A stretch of DNA of 18,131 nt from Deltaproteobacteria bacterium (GCA_003447545.1 DLYX01000400.1:1-18131), one strand, 5' to 3'; positions 5,602-13,915 are shown, counted from the stretch's first letter. Numbers and translations: made by a program. Notes: generated by a model from the sequence alone, not told the origin.

Positions 5602-6690
5602 ATGGCCGCCAGTTCCGATGAAATATTCGACGCCCTTCGCAAAGTGAAATTTCCGGGCTTCTCTCGCGATATCGTTTCATTTGGTGTCGTGCAGAAGGTG
5701 GAAGTCCTCGATGGCCACACCATCGTCACGCTGGCGCCGCCGGCCGGAACTCCCGATCTGGTCGACAAGATCACCCCCGAGATTGAAGCCATCGTGGCGA
5801 GTCTGCCGGGAGCAGCCCCCCTCAAGATTGCGCTTGTCGAAGCCAAGCCAAATCCGGCGCAGGCTCGACAACCCGCCGGACCGGCCGACGACCATGGCCA
5901 CAGCCACGCGCAAGCTCCAAAACCATCAGGCCCCCAACCGATCGATGGAGTGAAGAAAATCATTGCTGTAGCGAGCGGCAAAGGGGGCGTCGGTAAATCC
6001 ACGGTCGCCGTGAATCTTGCCATGGCCCTGCGCGAGCACGGCAGCGTGGGCCTGATGGATACCGATATCTATGGGCCTAGCGCCCCGGTGCTCCTGGCGG
6101 CCGAAGAGGAAAAAGCGCAGGTCACCCAAGAAAAGCGAATCGTTCCCGTCCAGACCCACGGGATCGCAATGGTCTCGATGGCCCTCTTTGTCGAGCGCGA
6201 AAGACCGATTATCTGGCGTGGGCCCATGTTGACCAAATTGGTCAATGAGTTCATTCGCAATACCGAGTGGGGCGACCTCGACTACCTCGTCCTGGACCTT
6301 CCTCCGGGCACGGGAGACGTGCAATTGACCCTTTCCCAGACTCTGCGCATCGATGGCGGCGTGATCGTGACGACACCGCAGGATGTTGCTCTGGCCGACG
6401 TCCGCCGTGGTGTGCGCATGTTCAAACAGATGCATGTCCCTGTCCTCGGTGTCATCGAGAATATGGCGGGAATTATCTGTCGAAAATGCGGCGAGGAGAG
6501 CAATATCTTCGGGCGGGGCGGTGGTGCTCGCATCGCGGAGGAACTGAGCCTCCCCTTCCTCGGCGAAATCCCTCTCACCCCGGTCATCCGAGAACAGGGG
6601 GACGCCGGGGATCCAGTCGTCGCGGCCCTCCCTGATGAACCAGTTGCCGAACGATTTCGGCAGATCACGGCACAGGTTGTCGCCGGCTGA
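5602..6690 (+). CDS. mrp: Mrp/ApbC/NBP35-type Fe-S cluster carrier ATPase
   Basis: The 362-residue protein has an N-terminal MIP18/DUF59-like domain (about 5-82), then a Pro/His/Ala-rich linker with DDHGHSHA (97-103). The ParA/MinD-type ATPase domain follows (about 117-360). The deviant Walker A is SGKGGVGKS at 125-133, the MDTDIYGPS switch at 152-160, and the DLPPGTGD Walker B/switch II region at 232-239. Cys293 and Cys296 (CRKC) are the pair that binds a bridging 4Fe-4S cluster in a homodimer of this family. It should be a cytoplasmic scaffold or carrier that delivers Fe-S clusters to target proteins. AGGAG (5591-5595) stands 6 bases before the ATG. It is convergent with aroC with only 6 bases between stop codons and appears to be transcribed alone. 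Confidence 0.95.
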   Translation: MAASSDEIFDALRKVKFPGFSRDIVSFGVVQKVEVLDGHTIVTLAPPAGTPDLVDKITPEIEAIVASLPGAAPLKIALVEAKPNPAQARQPAGPADDHGHSHAQAPKPSGPQPIDGVKKIIAVASGKGGVGKSTVAVNLAMALREHGSVGLMDTDIYGPSAPVLLAAEEEKAQVTQEKRIVPVQTHGIAMVSMALFVERERPIIWRGPMLTKLVNEFIRNTEWGDLDYLVLDLPPGTGDVQLTLSQTLRIDGGVIVTTPQDVALADVRRGVRMFKQMHVPVLGVIENMAGIICRKCGEESNIFGRGGGARIAEELSLPFLGEIPLTPVIREQGDAGDPVVAALPDEPVAERFRQITAQVVAG

Positions 6691-6696
6691 ACTCCC

Positions 6697-7776
6697 TCAA
6701 TCGGTGATGGACTTCTGCCGCAACCAATGGTCGCAGATGACCAGAGCCACCATCGCCTCGACCATGGGAACGGCTCGCGGCAGAACACAAGGGTCGTGGC
6801 GCCCCTGCGCCTCCAACTGACGGCTTTCCAGGTCTCGGTTCACCGTTTCCTGCGCCTGCCGAATCGTTGCAGTTGGCTTGAACGCCGCCCGGAGAACCAG
6901 CGCCTCTCCGTTCGAGATTCCACCCTGCACGCCTCCGGAACGGTTGGTGCGAGTTCGGACCCGATCGCCTTCGGCATAAAAAGCATCATTATGCGCCAAT
7001 CCGGACAACAAGGTGCCCGCGAATCCTGATCCAATCTCGAAGCCCTTGCATGCAGGCAAAGACAGCATCGCCTTGGCCAAATCCGCATCGAGTTTATCAA
7101 AAACCGGTTCCCCAAGACCCGGCGGCACACCGTGAGCCACGCAAGTCACAACACCTCCGAGAGAGTCTCCATCGCGGCGCGCGGCATCAATCGCCTCAAT
7201 CATCTTTTCGGCGGCCTGCGGATCCGGGCACCGAGTCGGCCCCGCCTCGACCGCAGCACGATCGACAGCCACCGGATCGACATCGGCATGGATGTCCCGG
7301 ACCGAACTGACCCAGCCAGTAATTGCCCCCATCCCCGCTGTGGCCAGAACCTTGCGGGCGATGGCTCCGGCAGCCACGCGGCCGATTGTTTCTCGAGCAC
7401 TGGCCCGGCCACCACCCTGCCAATTTCGCACACCGTATTTGGCTTCATAGGTATAATCAGCGTGCGAAGGCCGAAAGGTATCCTTCATATCTTCATAGGC
7501 CTGAGGACGCGCATCGGAATTGCGCACCAGGATGCCGATCGATGTTCCCAGGGTCTGTCCTTCGAAAACCCCGGAAAGAATCTCGGCTCGATCCGCTTCC
7601 TGACGTGGTGTCGTCAATCGGCTTTGGCCCGGGCGACGTCGATCCAGTTCCAGCTGAATCTCCTCGACCGACAAGGGAATCCTCGGAGGGCAACCGTCCA
7701 CAATGACGCCGACACCGCCGCCATGAGACTCGCCGAACGTGGAAATACGGAATTGATGACCGAAATGGGAACTCAC
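6697..7776 (-). CDS. aroC: Chorismate synthase
   Basis: The 359-residue protein is full length for the family and catalyses the last shikimate step, EPSP to chorismate, using reduced FMN. All three family signatures are present: FGESHG near residues 14-19, [10 protein letters not shown] at 121-130, and [17 protein letters not shown] starting at residue 326. The start is GTG at 7776 giving [19 protein letters not shown], the usual N-terminus. The ribosome binding site is weak (AGG about 12 bases upstream). A 6-pair stem, GGGTAG (7780-7785) with CTACCC (7801-7806), lies around this initiation region. It follows a small secreted-protein gene by 24 bases and probably shares its promoter at 8207-8212. 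The product feeds the pabB/pabC genes further on, which are in a separate unit. Confidence 0.97.
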   Translation of the reverse strand: MSSHFGHQFRISTFGESHGGGVGVIVDGCPPRIPLSVEEIQLELDRRRPGQSRLTTPRQEADRAEILSGVFEGQTLGTSIGILVRNSDARPQAYEDMKDTFRPSHADYTYEAKYGVRNWQGGGRASARETIGRVAAGAIARKVLATAGMGAITGWVSSVRDIHADVDPVAVDRAAVEAGPTRCPDPQAAEKMIEAIDAARRDGDSLGGVVTCVAHGVPPGLGEPVFDKLDADLAKAMLSLPACKGFEIGSGFAGTLLSGLAHNDAFYAEGDRVRTRTNRSGGVQGGISNGEALVLRAAFKPTATIRQAQETVNRDLESRQLEAQGRHDPCVLPRAVPMVEAMVALVICDHWLRQKSITD

Positions 7777-7800
7777 AGAGGGTAGCCTAGCAAAAGGAGC

Positions 7801-8151
7801 CTACCCGTCGCGAGCGACGACAGGGGCTGGGCCGATCGTCGATTTCTGGCGGGTTTGACGAATTTCCTGGGCGATCTGGTGCAATTCGAGCATTTGAAAA
7901 TCAAGCGAGACCTGTTCGGCTTCGCTTGCACAGGCGAGACGGCTGGGCCCGATGGTCTTTTGTGCCCGCTCGAGAAGTTCGAGGACCCGGGCGGAGTCGG
8001 CACCCGGCGCCGCAAAGAGGCGATAAAAATCGCGCGTCGCATCACGGGTTGTCGCCATCCGGGCCGGGCAATCGGGAAAATCTTCCCAGGCGGCGGAAGC
8101 GCCATGGGGGCTCGCCAGCACCAGAAACAGGAAAGAAATGAGGGTACGCAT
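7801..8151 (-). CDS. Small secreted or periplasmic protein of unknown function
   Basis: The 116-residue protein starts at ATG 8151, with AAGGAA 8 bases upstream. A longer reading from a TTG at 8199 has no support. Residues 1-20 form a clear Sec signal peptide (MRTLISFLFLVLASPHGASA) with cleavage expected after ASA. The mature part of about 96 residues is mostly alpha-helical, with two Cys (28 and 74) that could form a disulphide and a long amphipathic helix (QVSLDFQMLELHQIAQEIRQ). I recognise no family. It lies upstream of aroC on the same strand with a 24-base gap, but nothing links it functionally to chorismate synthesis. Confidence 0.75.
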   Translation of the reverse strand: MRTLISFLFLVLASPHGASAAWEDFPDCPARMATTRDATRDFYRLFAAPGADSARVLELLERAQKTIGPSRLACASEAEQVSLDFQMLELHQIAQEIRQTRQKSTIGPAPVVARDG

Positions 8152-8206
8152 GGTGAATTTCCTTCGCGAGGGGGCTAGAAAGGTCAGAAAGCGGCTCAAA
8201 AGTGGA

Positions 8207-8212
8207 ATTATA
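8207..8212 (-). promoter_or_regulatory. Sigma70-type -10 box for the secreted protein-aroC unit
   Basis: A perfect TATAAT on the minus strand stands out in GC-rich surroundings. It is placed so that transcription would start about 50 bases before the ATG at 8151. The -35 is poor: TGGCGC at a spacing of 18 is the best candidate. The assignment rests on the -10 hexamer and position. Confidence 0.45.
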
Positions 8213-8271
8213 CCCGATTCCGCCTCCCCAGCGCCATCCTCTTATCAAGACCTCGCCCCGCTCTGTTGGCT

Positions 8272-8300
8272 TTGACTCCCTGAGCCACCGTCGCTAAACC
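8272..8300 (+). promoter_or_regulatory. Possible promoter of the haem-barrel/transglycosylase unit
   Basis: TTGACT (8272-8277, five of six matches to the -35 consensus) is followed after 17 bases by TAAACC (8295-8300, a weak -10). It lies about 40 bases before the ATG at 8339, in the gap between divergent genes. The -10 is too weak for more than a tentative call. Confidence 0.3.
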
Positions 8301-8338
8301 GGCCACCCAGACGTTGCGCCCCGGATTCGAAGGAGAAA

Positions 8339-9565
8339 ATGTTGCAGGCACCTCGGAATGGAAACTTTCTAAGAAGACTCGGCTTCCTTGCGCCCGCCGC
8401 TGTCGCCTTGGCTCTCGGTCTCGCGGAGCGCGTCGCCGCAGAGCCCTATATGGCGGTTCGAGAGGGACGAAAATGTTCGACCTGCCATGTGAATATGACC
8501 GGCAGCGGCATGCGGACCCTGCTTGCCAATACGCATCTCGAGGAGATCACACACTACCGCGAACTCTTTCCCGAGTTCGAATCGGTCGAGGACACCTGGA
8601 ACGGTCAGGTCACCAGCTTCTTCTCTCTCGGCGCCGACATTCGCGTCGATAATTCGCTTGTTTTTCAGGACGAGCCGAACGCGCAGGGACAGGTCTCCAA
8701 CAACGAAGTGTTCCGCGGCCGGGTCGACGAGAATATACTCGACCTCCGCCAGGCCGATATCTATTTTCTCTTTGCTCCTGTCCCCGATTTTCTCGAAATC
8801 TATCTGGACCAGAGCTTCGCGCCGGGGGGCACCAGCACCAAGGAAATCTTCGGGCTCCTCAAGGGCGTTCTGCCCGGCAATGGCTATATCAAGGCAGGTA
8901 AATTCTTCCTCGACTACGGCCTGCGCACGGAGAATGACGACCTGGCCAGTATCGGCATATCTTCGCAGAATCAGTTTGTCCGGGCTCGGACCGGCAGCGA
9001 TTTTGATGCCTACCATCCCGGCATCGAAATCGGTTTCCAGCCGGGACCGTTTGCGACCTCCTTGTCGATCACGGATGCTGCCGGCGCGACCACGGACCCC
9101 CGCATCACCGCTAACGCCTACGGCGTTTTCCGCGACATCCCCGTGGTCGACAATATTCTCGCCGGTGGTTCCTTCATGTGGGTCCCCAGCGACAACGGCG
9201 ACACGTACAATTGGGGCGTCTACGCCGGGTCCAATTTCGGTCCACTGGAATATCAGGCCGAGGTCGACTTCATTCAGGCGCGAAACGATACGCTCGGGAT
9301 ATCCAAGGGTACCTTCGTCGCTTATGGCGAGTTGAACTACTTGCTCCTCGGCTGGATCAATACGAAATTCTTCGGCGAATACGCAGATAATGATGGCCGA
9401 TGGGAAACAGCCGATACGGCGCAAAATCGCTTCGGTTTCGGCATCGAGCCCTTCATCGGAAAATTCCTGCAGCCGCGAATTTTTTATACCGTCGCCAACG
9501 GACCGAAGGATCGACCCGAAACCAACCAGAATCGGCTGATCTTCGAGCTGCATCTATTCTTTTAG
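8339..9565 (+). CDS. Outer-membrane beta-barrel protein with N-terminal monohaem c-type motif
   Basis: The 408-residue protein has a signal peptide (about 1-34, hydrophobic core LAPAAVALALGLAE, cleavage near VAA-EP). Immediately after is a single c-type haem site CSTCH at 46-50, in the context GRKCSTCHVNMTGSGMR. The sixth haem ligand could be Met53 or Met58. From about residue 85 to the end it alternates short amphipathic strands with turns rich in Asp, Asn and Gly, and it ends in LHLFF. The C-terminal Phe is the usual signal for outer-membrane insertion. It resembles porins without matching a known transporter. AGGAG (8331-8335) precedes the ATG by only 3 bases. The next gene starts on its stop codon. 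Likely roles are periplasmic electron transfer at a pore or a redox-linked porin; the function is not established. Confidence 0.8.
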   Translation: MLQAPRNGNFLRRLGFLAPAAVALALGLAERVAAEPYMAVREGRKCSTCHVNMTGSGMRTLLANTHLEEITHYRELFPEFESVEDTWNGQVTSFFSLGADIRVDNSLVFQDEPNAQGQVSNNEVFRGRVDENILDLRQADIYFLFAPVPDFLEIYLDQSFAPGGTSTKEIFGLLKGVLPGNGYIKAGKFFLDYGLRTENDDLASIGISSQNQFVRARTGSDFDAYHPGIEIGFQPGPFATSLSITDAAGATTDPRITANAYGVFRDIPVVDNILAGGSFMWVPSDNGDTYNWGVYAGSNFGPLEYQAEVDFIQARNDTLGISKGTFVAYGELNYLLLGWINTKFFGEYADNDGRWETADTAQNRFGFGIEPFIGKFLQPRIFYTVANGPKDRPETNQNRLIFELHLFF

Positions 9566-10665
9566 TGAGCGGACTTCCAAAACTTGGCGGGCGTGCCGCC
9601 CTGGCAGGACTCCTCGTCCTGCATTTGGTTCTGACCCTGCTGGTGACACCCGTTCGCGCGGAGCCACGCCCTCCTCGACTGGCATTTCCGCCCGAGTTCT
9701 CCATCCCTGCCGGCATGGAGGCCCGGGTGCAGTTCTGGGTCGATATCTTTGGAAGATACTCGGTCCGCGACGCCATCGTTCACGACCGCAATCACCCGCA
9801 TCGAATCGTGGCAACCCTCTCGATGCGTCGAGGAAACCAGCGTGAACGACGCCAAATACAGGCGCGCTATGCGGACCTGCTGCGAGAAATCCAGCAAGCC
9901 AGCTCGCCTGTCGAGCGACGCGCCATCCTGAATCAATTCAACGGCCCGGTGGATCCCCGTTGGCTGCAGATCCCGCCCGAGGACCTGCGCGTTTTCCGAG
10001 GACAGTCGGAGACATTCAGCAAAAGTCTGAAGCGGTCCCGTTACTATTCGCGGACGGTGCGAGGGGCGTTGGCTCAAGCCGGGCTACCACCACTTCTGAT
10101 CTACTTGCCCCATATCGAATCCTCGTACGACCCGAGCGCACGATCCCATGCGGGTGCCCTCGGCCTGTGGCAACTCATGCCCAATACGGCCCGCCAGTAT
10201 ATCCGGGTGGGCGGCCGCGCCGATGAAAGACGCGATCCGGAGCGATCCACTTACGCCGCCGCGCAGTTCCTGCACGCAACCCACCGCTCTCTGCGCAGCT
10301 GGCCCCTGGCGCTTACCGCATACAACCATGGGCCGTCAGCCGTCGCGCGGGCGATCCATCGGCACAGCACGACAGACCTGGGTGAGCTCATCTATCGGAA
10401 CGAGAATCGTCGCTTCGGATTCGCAGGCGAGAATTTTTATGCGAAATTCCTCGCCGCGGCGCACCTCGGGGAAAACGCGGACTACTATTTCCCCGACATC
10501 GACATGAACGAGATCGTGACCCATACCGTCCGACGTGGAGACACCCTGTGGGGAATCGCACGACGCTACGGAATCAGCCTTCGGGCCCTCAAGCGATCCA
10601 ATGCCCACCAACTGGCGCGCTCGAAGTATCTGAAGCCGGGAGTTCGGCTCCTCGTCGAGGGATAA
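9565..10665 (+). CDS. Membrane-bound-type lytic transglycosylase (SLT domain plus LysM), MltD-like
   Basis: The 366-residue protein starts at GTG 9565, sharing one base with the preceding TAG (TAGTG). Any earlier start lies inside the barrel gene. An N-terminal signal sequence (about 1-32, AALAGLLVLHLVLTLLV) ends near VRA-EP with no lipobox Cys, unlike E. coli MltD. A helical region precedes the SLT domain (about 160-290): HIESSYDPSARSHAGALG holds the catalytic Glu185, followed by LWQLMPNTA and later LTAYNHGPSAV. One LysM repeat (about 318-364, HTVRRGDTLWGIARRYGIS) binds peptidoglycan at the C-terminus. It should cleave glycan strands to 1,6-anhydro-MurNAc ends in the periplasm. Its coupling to the barrel gene suggests it opens the wall for barrel assembly or is simply a co-expressed envelope enzyme. 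It is convergent with the next gene, 8 bases away. Confidence 0.9.
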   Translation: MSGLPKLGGRAALAGLLVLHLVLTLLVTPVRAEPRPPRLAFPPEFSIPAGMEARVQFWVDIFGRYSVRDAIVHDRNHPHRIVATLSMRRGNQRERRQIQARYADLLREIQQASSPVERRAILNQFNGPVDPRWLQIPPEDLRVFRGQSETFSKSLKRSRYYSRTVRGALAQAGLPPLLIYLPHIESSYDPSARSHAGALGLWQLMPNTARQYIRVGGRADERRDPERSTYAAAQFLHATHRSLRSWPLALTAYNHGPSAVARAIHRHSTTDLGELIYRNENRRFGFAGENFYAKFLAAAHLGENADYYFPDIDMNEIVTHTVRRGDTLWGIARRYGISLRALKRSNAHQLARSKYLKPGVRLLVEG

Positions 10666-10673
10666 TTCCCCCT

Positions 10674-11699
10674 TCAGGCGAAGTAGGTCTCCACCGCGCC
10701 CGCCTCGATCGACAGTTCGACGACCTCCCCGCCTCGCCGGACCCGAAAACGCAGTGCGGCACCGGGGCGCTCGGCGCGAAGGCGCTGATACAAATCGATC
10801 CTATTCGCAACCGCATGGCCCTGAAGAAGCAGGATCGAATCACCCGGGATCAAGCCCCCTGCCGCGGCAGGACTTTCCGGGAAGATCCCGGCCACAGCAA
10901 GATGATTTCCTACCATCAAACAGGTCATCCCGAGCCACCCTTGTGACTGCGGTGTTCGATAGACACCGTCTCTCTCGATAGCATCGATCATCGCCAGAGA
11001 ACCCGCACCCGGGAAGACCACCGTAGGCCGGCCGGCATGAGCCATGGAGAGAGCGGCAATACCCAGAACGCCGCCCTGACGATCCAGCAGCGGTCCCCCA
11101 CCGAGACCCGGGTTCGGAGCCGAGAAATATATCGCGGGATCGAGAGCAAACTCCCATAAGGCGTCAAAGGGGCTGGTGCTGGTGACGAACCCGGAGGCCA
11201 CCCGACGCTCCTCTCCCACACTCGCGACGACAAAGGCTTCGCTCCCACGTTGTGCGAGACCTCCCGGGGACAGCGAGAGGGCATCGAGACCGCTCTCCTC
11301 GGGAGCAACGATCCCCAGCCCCGAAACGTAGTCGATTCCGAAAACACGTCCTTCCACGCGGCGCCCATCAGGGCATTGGACCTGGACCCGGTCGGCTCCG
11401 ATAAGCAGATAATACGCGGTCAGAATCAGCCCGCCACAGGAGGTCAGAACCACTCCGGTACCTGCCCGCTCTGTCCCCAATATCGCTGCCGACCTGTGAT
11501 TGGGGTCAATCCGAGTCTCCAGATGCACCACGGCAGGGAGCGCTTTGCGCAGGAGATGAACCGAAGCGTTCAAAGCGCTATCCCAAAACAGGAAGGATCC
11601 GGCTTTTCTGAAGCTGGCGAGCACGTGCTCATGGATAAAATCCGACTCAAAGAAAAATTTCCCGCCTCTCGACTGTTTCGTTTGATTCAGAAACAGCAC
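10674..11699 (-). CDS. HtrA/DegP-like protein with PDZ domain and no catalytic triad (pseudoprotease)
   Basis: The trypsin-like part (about 50-245) aligns with DegP along its length, but each catalytic position is changed. The His of TNNHVV is Tyr97 (LTAYYLL), the Asp of RSDIA is Gly127 (VSGLGIV), and the Ser of GNSGG is Gly200 (GLGGGPLL). The surrounding fold motifs remain: GTGVVL, PDGRRVEG, PLLDRQGGVLGI. The PDZ domain (about 254-335) is well formed, with AVAGIFPESPAAAGGLIPGD. It is probably a binding or scaffold protein rather than a protease. No signal peptide is seen at the N-terminus. The start is uncertain: GTG 11699 is the longest reading but overlaps the divergent pabB start by 69 bases. 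GTG 11624 or TTG 11573 would shorten it without touching the conserved domains. It is convergent with the transglycosylase gene. Confidence 0.85.
   Translation of the reverse strand: MLFLNQTKQSRGGKFFFESDFIHEHVLASFRKAGSFLFWDSALNASVHLLRKALPAVVHLETRIDPNHRSAAILGTERAGTGVVLTSCGGLILTAYYLLIGADRVQVQCPDGRRVEGRVFGIDYVSGLGIVAPEESGLDALSLSPGGLAQRGSEAFVVASVGEERRVASGFVTSTSPFDALWEFALDPAIYFSAPNPGLGGGPLLDRQGGVLGIAALSMAHAGRPTVVFPGAGSLAMIDAIERDGVYRTPQSQGWLGMTCLMVGNHLAVAGIFPESPAAAGGLIPGDSILLLQGHAVANRIDLYQRLRAERPGAALRFRVRRGGEVVELSIEAGAVETYFA
11619..11630. promoter_or_regulatory. Perfect 12-base palindrome before pabB
   Basis: GAGCACGTGCTC is fully self-complementary and abuts the ATG at 11631. It lies between, or within, the two divergent start regions, so a dimeric regulator bound here could affect both genes. 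It may also be chance in coding DNA of the opposite gene. Confidence 0.3.
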
Positions 11700-13025
11700 G
11701 GGCGTCGTGCATTATGGCTGAATCAGGGGAGCGACCGAGAGAGTCTTATGGCCTTCCGGCCGACCGCGCAACTGACGGTCCGACAAGATGGGCGAACAGA
11801 GATCCGCCGAGGGCGTGAAGCTTCTCGTTTTTCCGAGCACCCTCTGGAGCTCATCTCCGAGTTCGTGCGCGAGGGGTCTGTCACCGAAGAGTTGCCCTCG
11901 GCCCCGCCGCGGACCTTCGGATTTCTCGCTTTCGATTTCGCCTCCCGGATAGAAGCGCGGCTAGCCTGTGGGGCGGCTACGGAAGATCCGTTGCCGCTTG
12001 CCCATTTTGCACAATTCGCATGCGTTCTCGTCTGCCGACAAGACCCGAGAGCCACCAACGATCTCTGCACCATCACCGCCTTTGGCGACAACCTCGCTCC
12101 GATCGTGGCCGAGCTGGAAGCAGCTCTTCAGGAGCCATCCTCCGAGGAGGACGCTGCGGGCCAAATCTTCGAGAGCGAACTATGCGAATGGCCGGATAAA
12201 ACCCGATACCTCAGAGCCGTTTCGCGAGCACTCGACTACATCGCCGCCGGAGACATCTACCAGATGAACCTTGCGAGTCGCTTCGTCGTCGAAAGCACCC
12301 TGTCCGGTCTCGAAGTCTTCGAGCGGCTGCAGAATGCTCAGCCAGTGCCCTTCGGCCTTTATTTCGCAACACCCGAATTCGAACTTCTCTCCAACTCTCC
12401 CGAGAGGTTTCTCAGGGTCCGAGGCGACACGATTCTGACCGAGCCAATCAAGGGAACGCGGCCTCGCTCTCTCGACAAATCGCGCGACCGAGCTCTCGCC
12501 AAAGAGCTTCGGGAAGATCCCAAGGAGCGCGCCGAGAATATCATGGTGGTCGATCTGGAGCGGAACGATCTGGGCCGCATCTGTGCTCGAGGCAGCATCG
12601 ACGTCCCCTCGCTTCTGCGCGTCGAATCCTGGACGACCGTCCACCATCTGGTGTCGACAGTCGAAGGCCAACTCCGCCCCGACGCGAATTTGGCAGCCAT
12701 CCTGAGGGCGACTTTCCCGGGCGGCTCAATTACCGGAACGCCCAAAATTCGAGCAACGGAAATTATCGCCGAACTCGAAGAACAGCCTCGCGAAGTTTTC
12801 ACTGGATCCTTCTTCGCCTTGCGCTCCCCCCGAGATTTCGATTCGAGTATCCTGATTCGGACCGCATGGGCTCGGGACGGTCGATTCACCTACCACGCTG
12901 GTTGCGGGATCGTCGCCGACTCTGTTCCTGAAAATGAGTACGAAGAAATGTGGGTCAAAGCTGAGGCATTTCTTCGAGCGATCGATCTCAAGACGGCGAA
13001 GCCCGCCAGCGGAGCCAACTCTTGA
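11631..13025 (+). CDS. pabB: Aminodeoxychorismate synthase component I
   Basis: From the ATG at 11631 the protein has 464 residues, close to E. coli PabB. A much longer reading from a TTG at 11250 would cross the opposite gene and is rejected. The chorismate-binding domain is complete: LLSNSPERFL (252-261), PIKGTRPRS (272-280), GGSITGTPKIRATEII (364-379), HAGCGIVADSVPENEYEE. Lys274 in PIKGT is the residue that marks PabB; TrpE has Ala there. It converts chorismate with ammonia to 4-amino-4-deoxychorismate, needing the glutaminase PabA, which is not in this window. The family usually has YxGSxGY near residue 390 where FTGSFFAL stands here. Its TGA overlaps the TTG start of pabC. The ribosome binding site is weak, so the start could shift by a few codons. 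Confidence 0.93.
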   Translation: MDKIRLKEKFPASRLFRLIQKQHGRRALWLNQGSDRESLMAFRPTAQLTVRQDGRTEIRRGREASRFSEHPLELISEFVREGSVTEELPSAPPRTFGFLAFDFASRIEARLACGAATEDPLPLAHFAQFACVLVCRQDPRATNDLCTITAFGDNLAPIVAELEAALQEPSSEEDAAGQIFESELCEWPDKTRYLRAVSRALDYIAAGDIYQMNLASRFVVESTLSGLEVFERLQNAQPVPFGLYFATPEFELLSNSPERFLRVRGDTILTEPIKGTRPRSLDKSRDRALAKELREDPKERAENIMVVDLERNDLGRICARGSIDVPSLLRVESWTTVHHLVSTVEGQLRPDANLAAILRATFPGGSITGTPKIRATEIIAELEEQPREVFTGSFFALRSPRDFDSSILIRTAWARDGRFTYHAGCGIVADSVPENEYEEMWVKAEAFLRAIDLKTAKPASGANS

Positions 13026-13909
13026 AAACCTCCGCCCGCGTCTGGCTGAACGGGAAAATCATACGCGCCCGCGATGCCCGCCTATCGATTTTTGACCGAG
13101 GCTTTTTATACGGTGACGCCGTATTCGAGACCGTGCGACTTTATGGAGGACGACCCTTTCTTTGGCGACGGCATCGCAAGCGCTTGCAACATAGCCTCGA
13201 TCGACTCGGGCTACCTCACCCGGAAAACAGGCTGGAGGACGCGATCGCCGAACTCTCCGACGCCTGTGCACTCACCGACGCCGCCGTTCGGATCACGGTG
13301 ACTCGCGGAGTGGGCGAAGGCTTGATCCCCCCGAACGACCTGTCCCCCACCTTGCTCGTTACCGCGCGAACCATCCCCGAGGAACTGGTCGTCCAGCGCA
13401 GGACGGGGGTCTCCGTCATTCGCCTGCCCTTCGGAAACGGCGGGCAAAGTGTGGTCACGGGCCATAAAACCACCAGCTATGCCGCGGCGGTTCAAGGGCG
13501 GATGGCGGCGGCTCGAACTGGAGCCTATGAGGCGATCTATGTCGAGGCGGACGGTCGGATCAGTGAAGCGACCACGAGCAATGTCTTTGCCATATTCGGA
13601 CGAACCCTCCACACCCCACCACTGGAAGCTGGTTGCCTGCCGGGCATTACGCGCCAAATTGTACTCGAATTGGCGAAAAAGGCCGAACTTCGCATCCGCG
13701 AGGTTCCGATCGAAGCCGACCGGCTGGACCGAGCATCCGAGATCTTCCTGACCGGAAGCGTGATCGAGATCCTGCCGGTTGCCAGCCTTGACGGGAAAGC
13801 CCTGACAAAAATAGCCCCGGGTCCGATCACCACGCAGTTGTCGCGCGGGTATCGGCAACGCGTTCAGCGACACCTCCGGCAATCTCGCCGCGATTCCGCT
13901 AGAAGCTGA
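13022..13909 (+). CDS. pabC: Class IV aminotransferase fold protein, probable aminodeoxychorismate lyase
   Basis: The 295-residue protein begins with TTG at 13022, overlapping the pabB stop as TTGA, with GGAG (13011-13014) 7 bases upstream. Fold-type IV PLP enzyme motifs are present: FDRGFLYGDAVFETVR (24-39), the PLP lysine Lys149 in GHKTTSYA, and DGRISEATTSNVFAI (177-191) with the Glu that binds the pyridine nitrogen. These features alone would equally fit branched-chain or D-amino acid aminotransferases. The overlap with pabB makes the lyase that releases 4-aminobenzoate and pyruvate the most likely role. About 25 basic residues at the C-terminus (QRVQRHLRQSRRDSARS) look like an appended tail. 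The next gene starts 6 bases after its stop. Confidence 0.85.
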   Translation: MKTSARVWLNGKIIRARDARLSIFDRGFLYGDAVFETVRLYGGRPFLWRRHRKRLQHSLDRLGLPHPENRLEDAIAELSDACALTDAAVRITVTRGVGEGLIPPNDLSPTLLVTARTIPEELVVQRRTGVSVIRLPFGNGGQSVVTGHKTTSYAAAVQGRMAAARTGAYEAIYVEADGRISEATTSNVFAIFGRTLHTPPLEAGCLPGITRQIVLELAKKAELRIREVPIEADRLDRASEIFLTGSVIEILPVASLDGKALTKIAPGPITTQLSRGYRQRVQRHLRQSRRDSARS

Positions 13910-13915
13910 GGCCTG

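Noticed and set aside
8369..9553. Long minus-strand open frame of 394 codons opposite the haem-barrel gene
   Set aside because: Mirror frame of a gene with strong codon bias; the plus-strand product has a signal peptide, haem motif and C-terminal Phe.
11250..11630. N-terminal extension of PabB back to a TTG at 11250
   Set aside because: It lies wholly opposite the HtrA-like gene, has no PabB homology and would make the protein about 125 residues too long.
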